A stretch of 31,579 bases of DNA from an uncultured Oscillibacter sp. (GTDB taxonomy: Bacteria; Bacillota; Clostridia; Oscillospirales; Oscillospiraceae), in contig CAJTKE010000026.1 of NCBI GenBank assembly GCA_910576865.1, forward strand, positions 1 through 31,579, written 5' to 3'. Positions 16,394-24,819 of this stretch are shown one piece after another. A program made the translations under genes and the position numbers. Within the stretch, counting starts at the first letter, position 1. Each line of letters opens with the position of its first letter. The notes under the pieces were generated by a model that saw only the letters and a list, made by a program, of their open reading frames with translations, made no database searches and was not told where the DNA came from.

Positions 16394-17158
16394 GGAGAGG
16401 AGCCGCCGCCGTCTGCCCGCTGCTGATCGTTTTCCTTGCCGTCGCCTGCCGGGCCGGCCAGGATGTCCCGGCGGCGGAGGAGCCGCCGTATCCCAGGCAG
16501 TCCGTGGAGCTGGTCGCCCCGGCGGGAACGGGAAGCGGCTACGACGTGACCGCCCGTACGATCGCCCAGTGTCTGGAGGCCGCCCAGCTGGTTTCCGTGC
16601 CCCTCCCGGTCACCAACAAGCCGGGGGACGGCGGAGGAGTGGCCCTGTCGTACCTGGCCGGCCATCCGGGGCGGGACGACATCCTCTCGGTGTTTTCCGC
16701 CCCGCTGTGCCTGATTCACCTCCACAGGCTTTGAGGACGGCACCGCCGCCGCCCGGCTGATGGGCGTGCATGTGGACGTGGCGTCCATCGGCATCAGCGA
16801 TTCGGTGGGCCTTGTGGAGAGCGGGGATATCCGGGTGCTGGCCATCACGGCGGAAAAACGGGTGGGATCCGGACTTGTGGCGGAAATGCCCACCTGCGTG
16901 GAACAGGGCATCGACATGACATTCGTCAACTGGCGCGGTCTGTTCGGCCCCAAGGACATGCCGGAGTACGCCCTGCGCTTCTGGGAGGATATTCTGGCGG
17001 ATATGAGCGAGACCCCGGAGTGGAAAGACGCCTGCGAGGGGTTCGGATGGGAGATCGCCTATCAGGACCACGAGGAATTCGAGGCCTTTCTGGAGAGCGT
17101 CAACCAGGAGTATGCGGCCCTGCTGGATCAGATCGGGATGCTCCGGGTCCGGCCCTGA
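16390..17158 (+). pseudogene. broken TctC-type binding protein with internal deletion
   Basis: The 5' part (16390-16734) encodes a lipoprotein signal (LAVAC) and the TctC N-terminal lobe (VELVAPAGTGSGYDVTARTI, VTNKPGDGGGVA) but stops at a TGA after 114 codons. The 3' part, in another frame, begins near 16725 (GFEDGTAAARLMGVHVDVAS) and carries the TctC C-terminal part to 17158. Aligned by eye with the intact TctC at 9537, about 85-100 residues are missing at the junction (near 16712-16733), and the two pieces are out of frame. A single out-of-frame deletion explains this. Its ATG overlaps the kinase stop codon, so it was translationally coupled to the kinase, like binding proteins that present ligand to a sensor kinase in Bordetella-type TctC/TctE systems. 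Loss may leave the kinase blind or freed. Confidence 0.85.
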
Positions 17159-17208
17159 CCGCCATACGCCGGGGATGTTTGCATTCAGTAAAAAAGAGGA
17201 GGATGACG

Positions 17209-17508
17209 ATGGAAATCAAAAAACCCGCGGTGGCGGGAACGCTGGAATCCAGCGACTGCATGGTGACGGTGGAGCCCGGGGAGGGCCGGGTGGACCTGGA
17301 GCTGAACAGCGTGGTCATCCGGCAGTTCGGCCCCCAGATCCGCAAGGTCATTTTCGAGACGCTGAAGCGCCTGGAGGTCACGGACGCCCGGGTCACCGTG
17401 GTGGACAAGGGCGCGCTGGACTGCACGATCAAGGCCCGGGTGGAGTGCGCCGTCTACCGGAGCGGAGACGTCAAAGAGAATCTTCCCTGGGGAGGTGTCA
17501 TCGTATGA
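17209..17508 (+). CDS. citD: citrate lyase gamma subunit (acyl carrier protein)
   Basis: A 99-residue CitD. It carries the 2'-(5''-phosphoribosyl)-3'-dephospho-CoA prosthetic group on Ser14, which is present in the motif AVAGTLESSD. The remaining sequence (LNSVVIRQFGPQIRKVI, TVVDKGALDCTIKARVECA) matches the family. ATG 17209 has AAGAGGAGG 6 bases upstream; the ATG at 17203 touches the ribosome site. It opens the citDEFC-XG set, about 50 bases after the tctC pseudogene, and overlaps citE by ATGA. Confidence 0.95.
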   Translation: MEIKKPAVAGTLESSDCMVTVEPGEGRVDLELNSVVIRQFGPQIRKVIFETLKRLEVTDARVTVVDKGALDCTIKARVECAVYRSGDVKENLPWGGVIV

Positions 17509-18407
17509 GAAATCCCAATCTGAAACGGCTGCGCCGGAGCATGATGTTCCTGAACTGCCAGAAGCCGGGGCTCATCAAGGACCCCTATGTCTACGGGCCG
17601 GACTCCATCCTGCTGGACCTGGAGGACGCCGTGGCGGAGCGGGAGAAGGACGCCGCCCGCTACTCCCTCTTCCACGCCCTGCGGGAGATCGACTACCGGG
17701 GCGTGGAGCGGGTGGTCCGCATCAACGGCCTGGACACGGACCTCTGGCGGGAGGACATCCGCTGCTCCGTGGCGGGAGGCTGCGACGCCATCCGCATCCC
17801 CAAGACCGAGACCGCCCAGGACGTGAAGCGGGTGGAGGAGGCCGTGGCGGCGGCGGAGAAGGAGTTCGGCGTGGAGGAGGGCCGGACCCTCATCATGGCG
17901 GCGCTGGAGTCCGCCCGGGGCGTGCTGAACGCCCTGGAGGTCTGCACCGCCTCGGAGCGCCTGTTCGGCATCGCCCTCTCCGGGGGGGACTACACCAAGG
18001 ACCTCCAGACCACCATCTCCGGCACCGGCGTGGAGCTGATGGGGGCCCGGCAGCACATGATCATCGCCGCCCGGGCCGCCGGAGTTCAGTGCTTCGACAC
18101 CGTGTGGACGAACCTGGACGACATGGAGGGCTTCCGCCGGGAGGTGGAGACCATCCGGGCCATGGGCTTCGACGGCAAGTCCATCGTCAACCCCCGGCAG
18201 ATCCCCATTGTCCACGACGTCTACACGCCCAGGGAAAAGGACATCATTTTCGCCGAGAAGGTGGTCCGGGAAATCGACGAGAAAAAGGCCCAGGGCATCG
18301 GGGTGTTCACGGTGGACGGGAAGATGATCGACATCGCCTTCTACGACGGGGCCAAGCGGACGCTGGCCCTGGCCAGGGCCTCGGGAAAGTATAAGGGGGA
18401 GCTGTGA
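17505..18407 (+). CDS. citE: citrate lyase beta subunit (citryl-ACP lyase)
   Basis: A 300-residue CitE, which splits citryl-ACP into oxaloacetate and acetyl-ACP. Family motifs are LRRSMMFLNCQKPGLI, DSILLDLEDAVAEREKDAAR (acidic metal-binding region), VVRINGLDT, RIPKTET, ALESARGVLNA and LSGGDYTKDL, with the conserved GKSIVNPRQI near the end. GGGGAGGTG precedes the ATG at 17505, which overlaps the citD stop. The alpha subunit gene follows after one base, so subunits are made together. Confidence 0.96.
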   Translation: MRNPNLKRLRRSMMFLNCQKPGLIKDPYVYGPDSILLDLEDAVAEREKDAARYSLFHALREIDYRGVERVVRINGLDTDLWREDIRCSVAGGCDAIRIPKTETAQDVKRVEEAVAAAEKEFGVEEGRTLIMAALESARGVLNALEVCTASERLFGIALSGGDYTKDLQTTISGTGVELMGARQHMIIAARAAGVQCFDTVWTNLDDMEGFRREVETIRAMGFDGKSIVNPRQIPIVHDVYTPREKDIIFAEKVVREIDEKKAQGIGVFTVDGKMIDIAFYDGAKRTLALARASGKYKGEL

Positions 18408-18408
18408 G

Positions 18409-19971
18409 ATGAAAAACGCGGTAGGCAGAGAAATCCCGGAGGAAATCCTCAAGGCCACGGGAAAGGAGCCCTTCCAGGGCAACCACTACAAGGACGGCGT
18501 GCCCTTCCGGAAGGCGGGCCCCATCGTCCGGCCCGTCATGGACAACCAGCACTCCAAGCTGGTGGAGAACATTCACGAGGCCCTGGTGAAGTGCAAGGCC
18601 CACAGCGGCATGACCGTCAGCTTCCACCACCACTTCCGGGAGGGAGACCTGATCGTCTGCATGGTGATGAAGGAGATCCACAAGATGGGCCTGAAGAACA
18701 TCACCCTGGCGGCCACGTCTCTTGGCAAGGCCCACGACGACCTGGTGCCCATGATCGAGGACGGGACCATCACCCGGATCGAGGCCTCCGGCGTCCGGGG
18801 GAAGATCGGCGAGGCCATCTCCCAGGGCAAGCTCCAGGGACTGGCCATCATGCGCTCCCACGGGGGGCGGGTCCGCTCCCTGGTCACCGGGGAGACCAAG
18901 GTGGACATCGCCTTCGTCGGCGCCCCCACTTCCGATGACTACGGCAACCTCCGGGGCATCGGCGGGAAAACGGACTGCGGCGTGCTGAGCTACTCCCACG
19001 TGGACGGAGATCAGGCGGAGTACGTGGTGGCCATCACGGACTGCCTGGTGCCCTTCCCCAACTTCCCCGCCCATATTTCCATGACCAAGGTGGACTATGT
19101 CTGCGTGGTGGACGCCATCGGCATCCCGGAGAAAATCGCCACCGGGGCGGCGAAGCCCACCACGGACCAGCGCAAGCTGATGATGGCGGAGTACTGCACC
19201 CAGGTGGTGGTGAACACGCCCTACTTCAAGGAGGGCTTCTCCTATCAGACCGGCGTGGGCGGGGCCTCCATCGCCTCCACCATCTCCCTGACCAAGATCA
19301 TGAAGGAGCGGGGCATCAAGATGGGCTTCGGCGTGGGCGGACTGACCAAGCCCATGTGCGACCTGCTGGACCAGGGGCTGGTCCGGGTTCTGCTGGACAC
19401 CCAGGCCTTCGACCTGGACGCGGTGTCCAACGTCATCAACCCGGCCCACCACCGCATCACGGCGGGAGCCTACGCCAACCCCTTCAACAAGGGCGCCTTC
19501 GTGAACCGGCTGGACTATGTCATCCTGGCGGCGCTGGAGGTGGACGTCCATTTCAACTGCAACGTGGTGGTGGGCTCCGACGGCGTCATCACCGGGGCCC
19601 AGGGCGGACACCCCGACACCGCCCAGGGGGCGAAGTGCACCATCGTCATCTGCCCCCTGCTCCAGGGGCGCATCCCCGCCATCTGCTCCGACGTGACCAC
19701 GGTCACCACTCCGGGTGAGAGCGTGGACATCGTGGTGACGGATTACGGCGTGGCGGTGAATCCCAACCGGCACGACCTGCTGGAGGTCCTCAAGGCCGCC
19801 GACTGCGTGCCCCTCAGGAAGATCGAGGAGCTGCGGGACACCGCCTACTCCATCACGGGCGTGCCCCAGCCGGTGGAGTTCGGCGAGCGGGTCGTCGGCA
19901 TCATCGAGGCCCGGGACGGCACCATCATGGACGTGGTGCGGGAGGTGAAGGACGTCACCTTCGACAGCTGA
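18409..19971 (+). CDS. citF: citrate lyase alpha subunit (citrate:acetyl-ACP transferase)
   Basis: A 520-residue CitF, normal length for the family. It exchanges the acetyl group on the acyl carrier for citrate, so that CitE can cleave it. The sequence shows typical stretches: GMTVSFHHHFREGDL, GALVMRSHGGR-like IMRSHGGRVRSL, GAPTSDDYGNLRG, GVGGASIASTISLTK and CSDVTTVTTPGESVD. GGGGAGCTGTGAG leads into the ATG, one base after citE. A GC stem-loop follows before citC. Confidence 0.97.
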   Translation: MKNAVGREIPEEILKATGKEPFQGNHYKDGVPFRKAGPIVRPVMDNQHSKLVENIHEALVKCKAHSGMTVSFHHHFREGDLIVCMVMKEIHKMGLKNITLAATSLGKAHDDLVPMIEDGTITRIEASGVRGKIGEAISQGKLQGLAIMRSHGGRVRSLVTGETKVDIAFVGAPTSDDYGNLRGIGGKTDCGVLSYSHVDGDQAEYVVAITDCLVPFPNFPAHISMTKVDYVCVVDAIGIPEKIATGAAKPTTDQRKLMMAEYCTQVVVNTPYFKEGFSYQTGVGGASIASTISLTKIMKERGIKMGFGVGGLTKPMCDLLDQGLVRVLLDTQAFDLDAVSNVINPAHHRITAGAYANPFNKGAFVNRLDYVILAALEVDVHFNCNVVVGSDGVITGAQGGHPDTAQGAKCTIVICPLLQGRIPAICSDVTTVTTPGESVDIVVTDYGVAVNPNRHDLLEVLKAADCVPLRKIEELRDTAYSITGVPQPVEFGERVVGIIEARDGTIMDVVREVKDVTFDS

Positions 19972-19978
19972 CAGCCAG

Positions 19979-20010
19979 GGCGTCCCCCTGTCCCGCGGGC
20001 GGGGGACGCC
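19979..20010 (+). repeat. stem-loop between citF and citC
   Basis: A perfect 10-bp stem, GGCGTCCCCC (19979-19988) with its complement at 20001-20010, and a 12-base loop that can itself pair (CCCGCGGG). There is no T run. It probably tunes the lower output needed for the maturation enzymes compared with the structural subunits. Confidence 0.72.
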
Positions 20011-20052
20011 TGTTCATCGCAGAAACGCCGGAAACACGGAGGAGGGCACGGG

Positions 20053-21102
20053 ATGGAGTACGCCATCAGAACGGTAAGGCCGGAGGACCGGGAGCTGAAC
20101 GCCATGGTGGACGGCCTTCTGCGCCGGGAGGGCATCCGGCGGGACGCCAATCTGGACTACACCTGCGCCCTGCTGGACGAGGAGGGCCGGATCGCCGCCA
20201 CGGGGAGCTGTTTCCAGAACACCCTGCGCTGCTTCGCGGTGGACCGGGACCATCAGGGCGAGGGGCTGATGAACCAGCTTGCCGCCCACCTGATCCGGGT
20301 ACAGGCGGACCGGGGGAACCTCCACCTGTTCGTCTACACCAAATGCGAAACGGCCCGGTTCTTCCGGGACCTGGGCTTCCATCCCGTGGCCGAGGCCCCG
20401 GGGGACGTCAGCTTCCTGGAGAACCGGCGGACCGGATTCTCCCGCTACCTCCGGACACTGGAGGTGGAGAGCGGTCCTCAAAAAGGCGGCGTCGCCGGGG
20501 CCGTCGTGATGAACGCCAACCCCTTCACCCTGGGCCACCGGTATCTGGCGGAGCTGGCGGCGGCTCAGTGCGGCGTGCTGCACCTGTTCGTGGTGAGTGA
20601 GGACGCCAGCGTGGTGCCCTTCGCCGTCCGCCGGAGGCTGGTCCGGGAGGGGACGGCCCATCTGGACAACGTGGTCCTCCACGAGACGGGCCCCTACCTC
20701 ATCTCCTCCGCCATCTTCCCCAGCTACTTTCTGAGGGACGAGGACGCGGTCATCCGCGCCCACGCCGCGTTGGACCTGGAGGTCTTTGGAAAGATCGCCA
20801 GCAGCCTGGGCATCGCCCGGCGCTATGTGGGGGAGGAGCGGAGCAGTCATGTCACCGCTCTGTACAACGAGACACTGGGCCGCCGCCTGCCGGAGCTGGG
20901 TGTGGAGTGCCGGGTGGTTCCCCGGCTGGAGGCGGACGGAAAGCCGGTGAGCGCCGGGGCCGTGCGGCAGGCGATTCACGACGGGCGGCTGGAGGACATC
21001 CGCCCCCTGGTCCCGGAGACGACCTGGCGTTATTTCCATTCGCCGGAGGCCGGGCCGGTCCTGGACGCCATCCGGCGGGAAGAGACGGTCATTCACTATT
21101 GA
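20053..21102 (+). CDS. citC: [citrate (pro-3S)-lyase] ligase
   Basis: A 349-residue CitC, which activates citrate lyase by acetylating the prosthetic group on CitD using ATP and acetate. The N-terminal third is a GNAT-like fold (CFAVDRDHQGEGLMNQL, CETARFFRDLGF). At about residue 156 begins the nucleotidyl-transferase motif NPFTLGHRYL, whose TLGH matches the HxGH class. The C-terminal part contains YVGEERSSHVTALYN and PVSAGAVRQAI, typical of the family. GGAGG lies shortly upstream of the ATG. citXG follows 11 bases after the stop. Confidence 0.94.
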   Translation: MEYAIRTVRPEDRELNAMVDGLLRREGIRRDANLDYTCALLDEEGRIAATGSCFQNTLRCFAVDRDHQGEGLMNQLAAHLIRVQADRGNLHLFVYTKCETARFFRDLGFHPVAEAPGDVSFLENRRTGFSRYLRTLEVESGPQKGGVAGAVVMNANPFTLGHRYLAELAAAQCGVLHLFVVSEDASVVPFAVRRRLVREGTAHLDNVVLHETGPYLISSAIFPSYFLRDEDAVIRAHAALDLEVFGKIASSLGIARRYVGEERSSHVTALYNETLGRRLPELGVECRVVPRLEADGKPVSAGAVRQAIHDGRLEDIRPLVPETTWRYFHSPEAGPVLDAIRREETVIHY

Positions 21103-21113
21103 GGAGGGTCCGT

Positions 21114-22511
21114 ATGGAACGAGAAGCGGCCTTGGCGGAGATTCTGGAGGCCCGGGAGAGCCGGGCGCGGGAGCAGAATGTCCTGCGGGAGCGGTACGGC
21201 TCCGCTGTCGTCTCCTTCACGATGAATATCGCCGGGCCGGTGAAGGACTCGCCCCTGATCCGCCGGGCCTTTCAGGCGGGGCGGGACCAGCTGAAAGCGG
21301 GCCTGACAGCGGCGGGGCTCCCGGTCCTGGAGTGGAGGGAGCGGCGCGCCGTCACTGGCTGCGAGGCTCTGTGCGCGGTGGAGGGAGCGGCCCGCGATGT
21401 AAAGGCGGCATGCACATCCATTGAGGACGCCTCGCCCCTGGGGCGGCTGTTTGACATGGACGTCCTGGATTCCGGGGGACGCAAGCTGGACCGGGAGGAG
21501 GTGGGCGGCGGTCCCCGGAACTGCCTCGTCTGCGGCGCGGCTGGGAAGGGCTGCGCCTCCCGCCGGGTCCACACGGCGGAGGAGCTGCGGGCGGCGACCC
21601 GCCGGATTCTGGAGGAGCATTTCGCCGCCGCCGACCAGAGGGCGGTTTCCGCCCTCGTGACCAGGGCGCTGCTGGACGAGGTCTGCGTCACTCCGAAGCC
21701 CGGTCTGGTGGACCGGAGCAACAACGGAAGCCACCGGGATATGGACATTTTCACCTTCAACGCCAGCGCCGCCGCCCTGGCCCCCTGGTGGGGGAGTTTT
21801 TTCCAAATCGGCCGGGAGACGGCGGACCGGATCCCGGCGGATGCCTTCGGGGCTCTGCGCCGGGCCGGGCAGGCGGCGGAGCGGGATATGTTCCTGGCGA
21901 CAGACGGCGTGAACACCCACAAGGGCGCGATCTTCACCCTGGGCCTCATCTGCGGCGGGGCGGGGCGGCTCTGGCGGGCGGAGGCCCCCTGCCGGGACCC
22001 GGAAAAAATTCTGGCGGAGTGCGCCGCCATGGCGGCGGAAGCGGTTCGCGGGGACCTTGCCGCCCTGGGGAAGGAGGGCGTCCGCACGGCGGGGGAGAGG
22101 CTCTATCTGGAGCACGGGCTGTCCGGCGTCCGGGGGGAGGCGGCGCGTGGCTTCCCGGGTATTTCTCAAACCGCGCTCCCGGCCCTGAAGAGCGCCCTCG
22201 CCGCCGGGCGGAGCCGGGACGAGGCCGGGGCCATCGCCCTGCTTCACCTGATAGCCCGGGGGACGGACACCAATATGGCCTCCAGAGGCGGCCTGGAGCG
22301 GGCGGCTGCGGCGGCGGAGCAATGCGGGCGGCTGCTGGAGCGGGACCCGCTGCCCGGCCCGGAGGAAATCGGGGAGCTGGACCGGGCGTTCATTCGGGGG
22401 AATCTGTCTCCCGGCGGCTGCGCCGACCTGCTGGCGGCTGCGCTGTTCCTGCAAAGCTGGGAGCGCGCCGGGGCGGCGGGAGCCGACGGGCAGGAGAACT
22501 TGAGAACATGA
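21114..22511 (+). CDS. citXG: fused CitX-CitG: holo-citrate lyase synthase and triphosphoribosyl-dephospho-CoA synthase
   Basis: A 465-residue fusion. Residues 1 to about 170 are CitX, which attaches the prosthetic group to CitD (SFTMNIAGPVKDSPLIRRAF, LFDMDVLDSGGRKLDRE, ending in CLVCG and CASRRVH). From about residue 180 the protein is CitG, which makes the prosthetic-group precursor from dephospho-CoA and ATP (VTPKPGLVDRSNNGSHRDMD, GVNTHKGAIF, ARGTDTNMASRGG). Such fusions are known in several bacteria. ATG 21114 follows GAGGAGGG. It ends the operon, and its stop codon overlaps the left arm of the terminator. Confidence 0.94.
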   Translation: MEREAALAEILEARESRAREQNVLRERYGSAVVSFTMNIAGPVKDSPLIRRAFQAGRDQLKAGLTAAGLPVLEWRERRAVTGCEALCAVEGAARDVKAACTSIEDASPLGRLFDMDVLDSGGRKLDREEVGGGPRNCLVCGAAGKGCASRRVHTAEELRAATRRILEEHFAAADQRAVSALVTRALLDEVCVTPKPGLVDRSNNGSHRDMDIFTFNASAAALAPWWGSFFQIGRETADRIPADAFGALRRAGQAAERDMFLATDGVNTHKGAIFTLGLICGGAGRLWRAEAPCRDPEKILAECAAMAAEAVRGDLAALGKEGVRTAGERLYLEHGLSGVRGEAARGFPGISQTALPALKSALAAGRSRDEAGAIALLHLIARGTDTNMASRGGLERAAAAAEQCGRLLERDPLPGPEEIGELDRAFIRGNLSPGGCADLLAAALFLQSWERAGAAGADGQENLRT

Positions 22512-22549
22512 AAAGCCTGCCGGCTCATTTCGAACCGGCAGGCTTTTTT
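22511..22549 (+). terminator. terminator of the citrate operon, between convergent genes
   Basis: A 13-bp stem (22511-22523 with 22535-22547), 11-base loop, and a run of six T at 22544-22549 on the + strand. On the - strand the stem is followed by four T, so it may also stop readthrough from glgA. Confidence 0.92.
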
Positions 22550-22574
22550 CACAGAACAGCGGAACCTTTTCCCC

Positions 22575-24284
22575 TCAGGTCAGGCTCAGGTACAGATCCT
22601 TGTACTGCTTCGCGGAGTTCTCCCAGGACAGGTCCTTCTCCATGTCCCGCAGGACCATCTCGTCCCAGTGCTTCCGCTGGTCGAAGTAGAACGCTTTCGC
22701 CCGGTTGATGGCGTCCAGCAGCAGCCCGGCGTCATAGCGGTCGAAGGTGAAGCCGTTCCCGGAGTTGTTCCGCATGTCATAGGGCTCCACCGTGTCCTTC
22801 AGGCCGCCAGTCTCCCGGACGATGGGAATGGTGCCGTAGTGCATGGCGATCAGCTGTGTCAGCCCGCAGGGCTCGAACTGGGACGGGACCAGCAGGGCGT
22901 CCGCCCCGGCGTAGATTCTGTGGGACCGGGCCTCGTCGTACATGATGTTCGCGCAGACACGGCCCTTGCAGGCGTTCTCGTAGTACCGGAAGGAGTCCTC
23001 GTAAACCTTGTCCCCGCTGCCCAGCACCACCACCTGGGTGTAGTCATCCACCACCTGGGGAAGGATGGCGTTGACCAGGTCCAGTCCCTTCTGGTTCGTC
23101 AGCCGGGAGATCAGGCCGATGACGAATTTGCCGTCGTCCTGGACCAGCCCCAGCTCCTCCTGGAGCTTCCGCTTGTTCTCACGTTTCTTTTCCAGCACGT
23201 TGGACGTGTTGTACCCGGCGGGGAGGCAGGCGTCGGTCTCCGGGTTCCAGATGTCGTAGTCGATGCCGTTCACGATGCCCCGGAGCTTCCCGGCGTGATA
23301 CCGCAGGTGGGCGTCCAGGGTCTCCCCGTACCAGGCGCTCTGGATTTCCCCGGCGTAGGTCTGGCTGACCGTCGTGATGGCATTCGCGTAGGTCAGTCCG
23401 CCCTTCAGCATGTTCGCGTCGTTGCGGCCCGTTTTCAGGGCGTCCTTGTTGAAGACGTAATCCGGCAGTCCGGACCAGTAGCGGATGGTGGGAATATTGT
23501 AGATTCCCTGGAAACGGAGGTTGTGAATGGTCAGAATCGTCTTGGCGGTGGTCAGCTTTGTGTTGACAAACTTCGTCCGCAGATAGACCGGAATCAGCGC
23601 CGCCTGCCAGTCGTGGCAGTGGATGATGTCGGGGATCCAGTCCATATAGTTCAGCGCCGCCAGGGCCGCCTTGGCGAAATAGCAGTATTTGGGAATGTCG
23701 TCAATGAGATTGGTATAGGGATTTCCGGAGCTGAAGAACTCCTCGTTGTCAATGAAGTCGTAGACCACCCCGTCCCAGACATACTCCATGATGCCCACGT
23801 AGTAGGAACGTCCGTCGGCGCAGAGGTCCATATTGAAGGCGCCCCGGTAGATCATCTTCTCCTGATACTCCCAGGGGATGCACTTGTAGCGGGGGAGGAT
23901 GACCTTCACGTCGCAGTTCTGCTTCACCAGGGCCTTGGGGAGGGCATACATCACGTCCCCCAGCCCGCCGGTCTTGACAAACGGATAGCATTCCGAGCCG
24001 ATAAACGCGACGCTCCTTCTGGGGGACGTACAGACCGGTTCCGGAGCGGGCGCTTCTTCCACGGGCTCCGCCGCGGTCACCTCCGCCGCCGGTTCAGACT
24101 CCGCCGCGGTCGCCTCCACCGCCTTCGCCGCCGGTTCAGACTCCGCCACGGGCTTCTCCACGGCCGCCGCCTCCACAGGCGTCTCCACGGGCGCCGCCGG
24201 CGCTTTCTTCCGCTCCTTCACGGCCTGGGGCTCCAGCGGAGCCTTGCTTTTTTTGTCAGTCTTCGCGCTGTTCTTTTTTGCCAT
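22575..24284 (-). CDS. glgA: glycogen synthase (ADP-glucose type, GT5) with N-terminal extension
   Basis: A 569-residue GlgA, which extends glycogen chains from ADP-glucose. The catalytic part starts near residue 91 with VAFIGSECYPFVKTGGLGDV; the KTGGLGD motif binds ADP-glucose. It contains IHCHDWQAALIP, TIHNLRFQGIY, TTVSQTYAGEI and the C-terminal LVPSQFEPCGLTQLIAMHYG and RETGGLKDTV. The first 90 residues are a low-complexity extension: Lys-rich at the start, then Ala/Glu/Pro/Val-rich with an ESEPAA repeat. This is not part of the enzyme fold and GlgA is usually about 480 residues. A TAAGGTGATGG site precedes the ATG. It is a single gene with its own promoter; no other glg genes are in the window. 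Confidence 0.95.
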   Translation of the reverse strand: MAKKNSAKTDKKSKAPLEPQAVKERKKAPAAPVETPVEAAAVEKPVAESEPAAKAVEATAAESEPAAEVTAAEPVEEAPAPEPVCTSPRRSVAFIGSECYPFVKTGGLGDVMYALPKALVKQNCDVKVILPRYKCIPWEYQEKMIYRGAFNMDLCADGRSYYVGIMEYVWDGVVYDFIDNEEFFSSGNPYTNLIDDIPKYCYFAKAALAALNYMDWIPDIIHCHDWQAALIPVYLRTKFVNTKLTTAKTILTIHNLRFQGIYNIPTIRYWSGLPDYVFNKDALKTGRNDANMLKGGLTYANAITTVSQTYAGEIQSAWYGETLDAHLRYHAGKLRGIVNGIDYDIWNPETDACLPAGYNTSNVLEKKRENKRKLQEELGLVQDDGKFVIGLISRLTNQKGLDLVNAILPQVVDDYTQVVVLGSGDKVYEDSFRYYENACKGRVCANIMYDEARSHRIYAGADALLVPSQFEPCGLTQLIAMHYGTIPIVRETGGLKDTVEPYDMRNNSGNGFTFDRYDAGLLLDAINRAKAFYFDQRKHWDEMVLRDMEKDLSWENSAKQYKDLYLSLT

Positions 24285-24351
24285 ATTCCATCACCTTACA
24301 TCCCGATTCATAAGTCCCGGCCTTGCGGGGAGCCGGATTGAGCTTTTTATC

Positions 24352-24380
24352 ATTATACAGCATGGGGGAATGCAAAACAA
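24352..24380 (-). promoter_or_regulatory. sigma-A promoter of glgA
   Basis: On the - strand TTGTTT (24375-24380) and a perfect TATAAT (24352-24357) are 17 bases apart, leaving a leader of about 60 bases to the glgA start. Confidence 0.83.
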
Positions 24381-24819
24381 GGGAACCGGAAAATTTTCGG
24401 CGAAATGATCAAAGGCGGTGTCAGGAAAACCGCCGACACGCGGCCGGAGGCCTGTGCGGTCCTGCGCCGGAAGTTCCCGGGGCGCGTCTCCGCCGCGGAT
24501 GCCCCCGGCGTCACCTCCTTCGAGACCTGTCTTCGCGGGGAGCTCTTGACATATTCCGCTGGGCATTGTCCAGAGCGCCGCCGTGTCGGCTTTCGCCCGG
24601 CCTCTGGCCGGCATCTACAACAACGACCCGGCGGTGATCCAGGCGGGAGCGGAACGCATCCGGACCGTGGTGCCCTTCTGCGTGATCTTCGGCGGGGCCG
24701 ATGATCAGAGGGCTTCGTTCGCCTGTCTCCGGAGTACAGTCCTTCCGGCTGTCCGCTCAACGATTTTCACACGGCTCAAACAATACGTGGTGGAAGACAA
24801 ATTGGCCCGTCAGGCCCTT
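24381..24819. other. decayed intergenic stretch
   Basis: About 440 bases between the glgA promoter and the fliB 3' end. Short open frames here have no ribosome sites or family features, except the MATE-like scrap listed separately. Nothing else was recognised. Confidence 0.5.
24550..24705 (+). pseudogene. possible remnant of a MATE family efflux protein
   Basis: An open frame of about 50 codons reads GIVQSAAVSAFARPLAGIYN, then NDPAVIQAGAERIRTVVPFC. This resembles the stretch in MATE transporters where a helix ends in FxRPLLxLYTxDPEVIxxGxxxLR. There is a stop just upstream, no start or ribosome site, and no match after about 24705. I read it as a leftover of a deleted gene. Resemblance is by eye over a short span. 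Confidence 0.38.
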
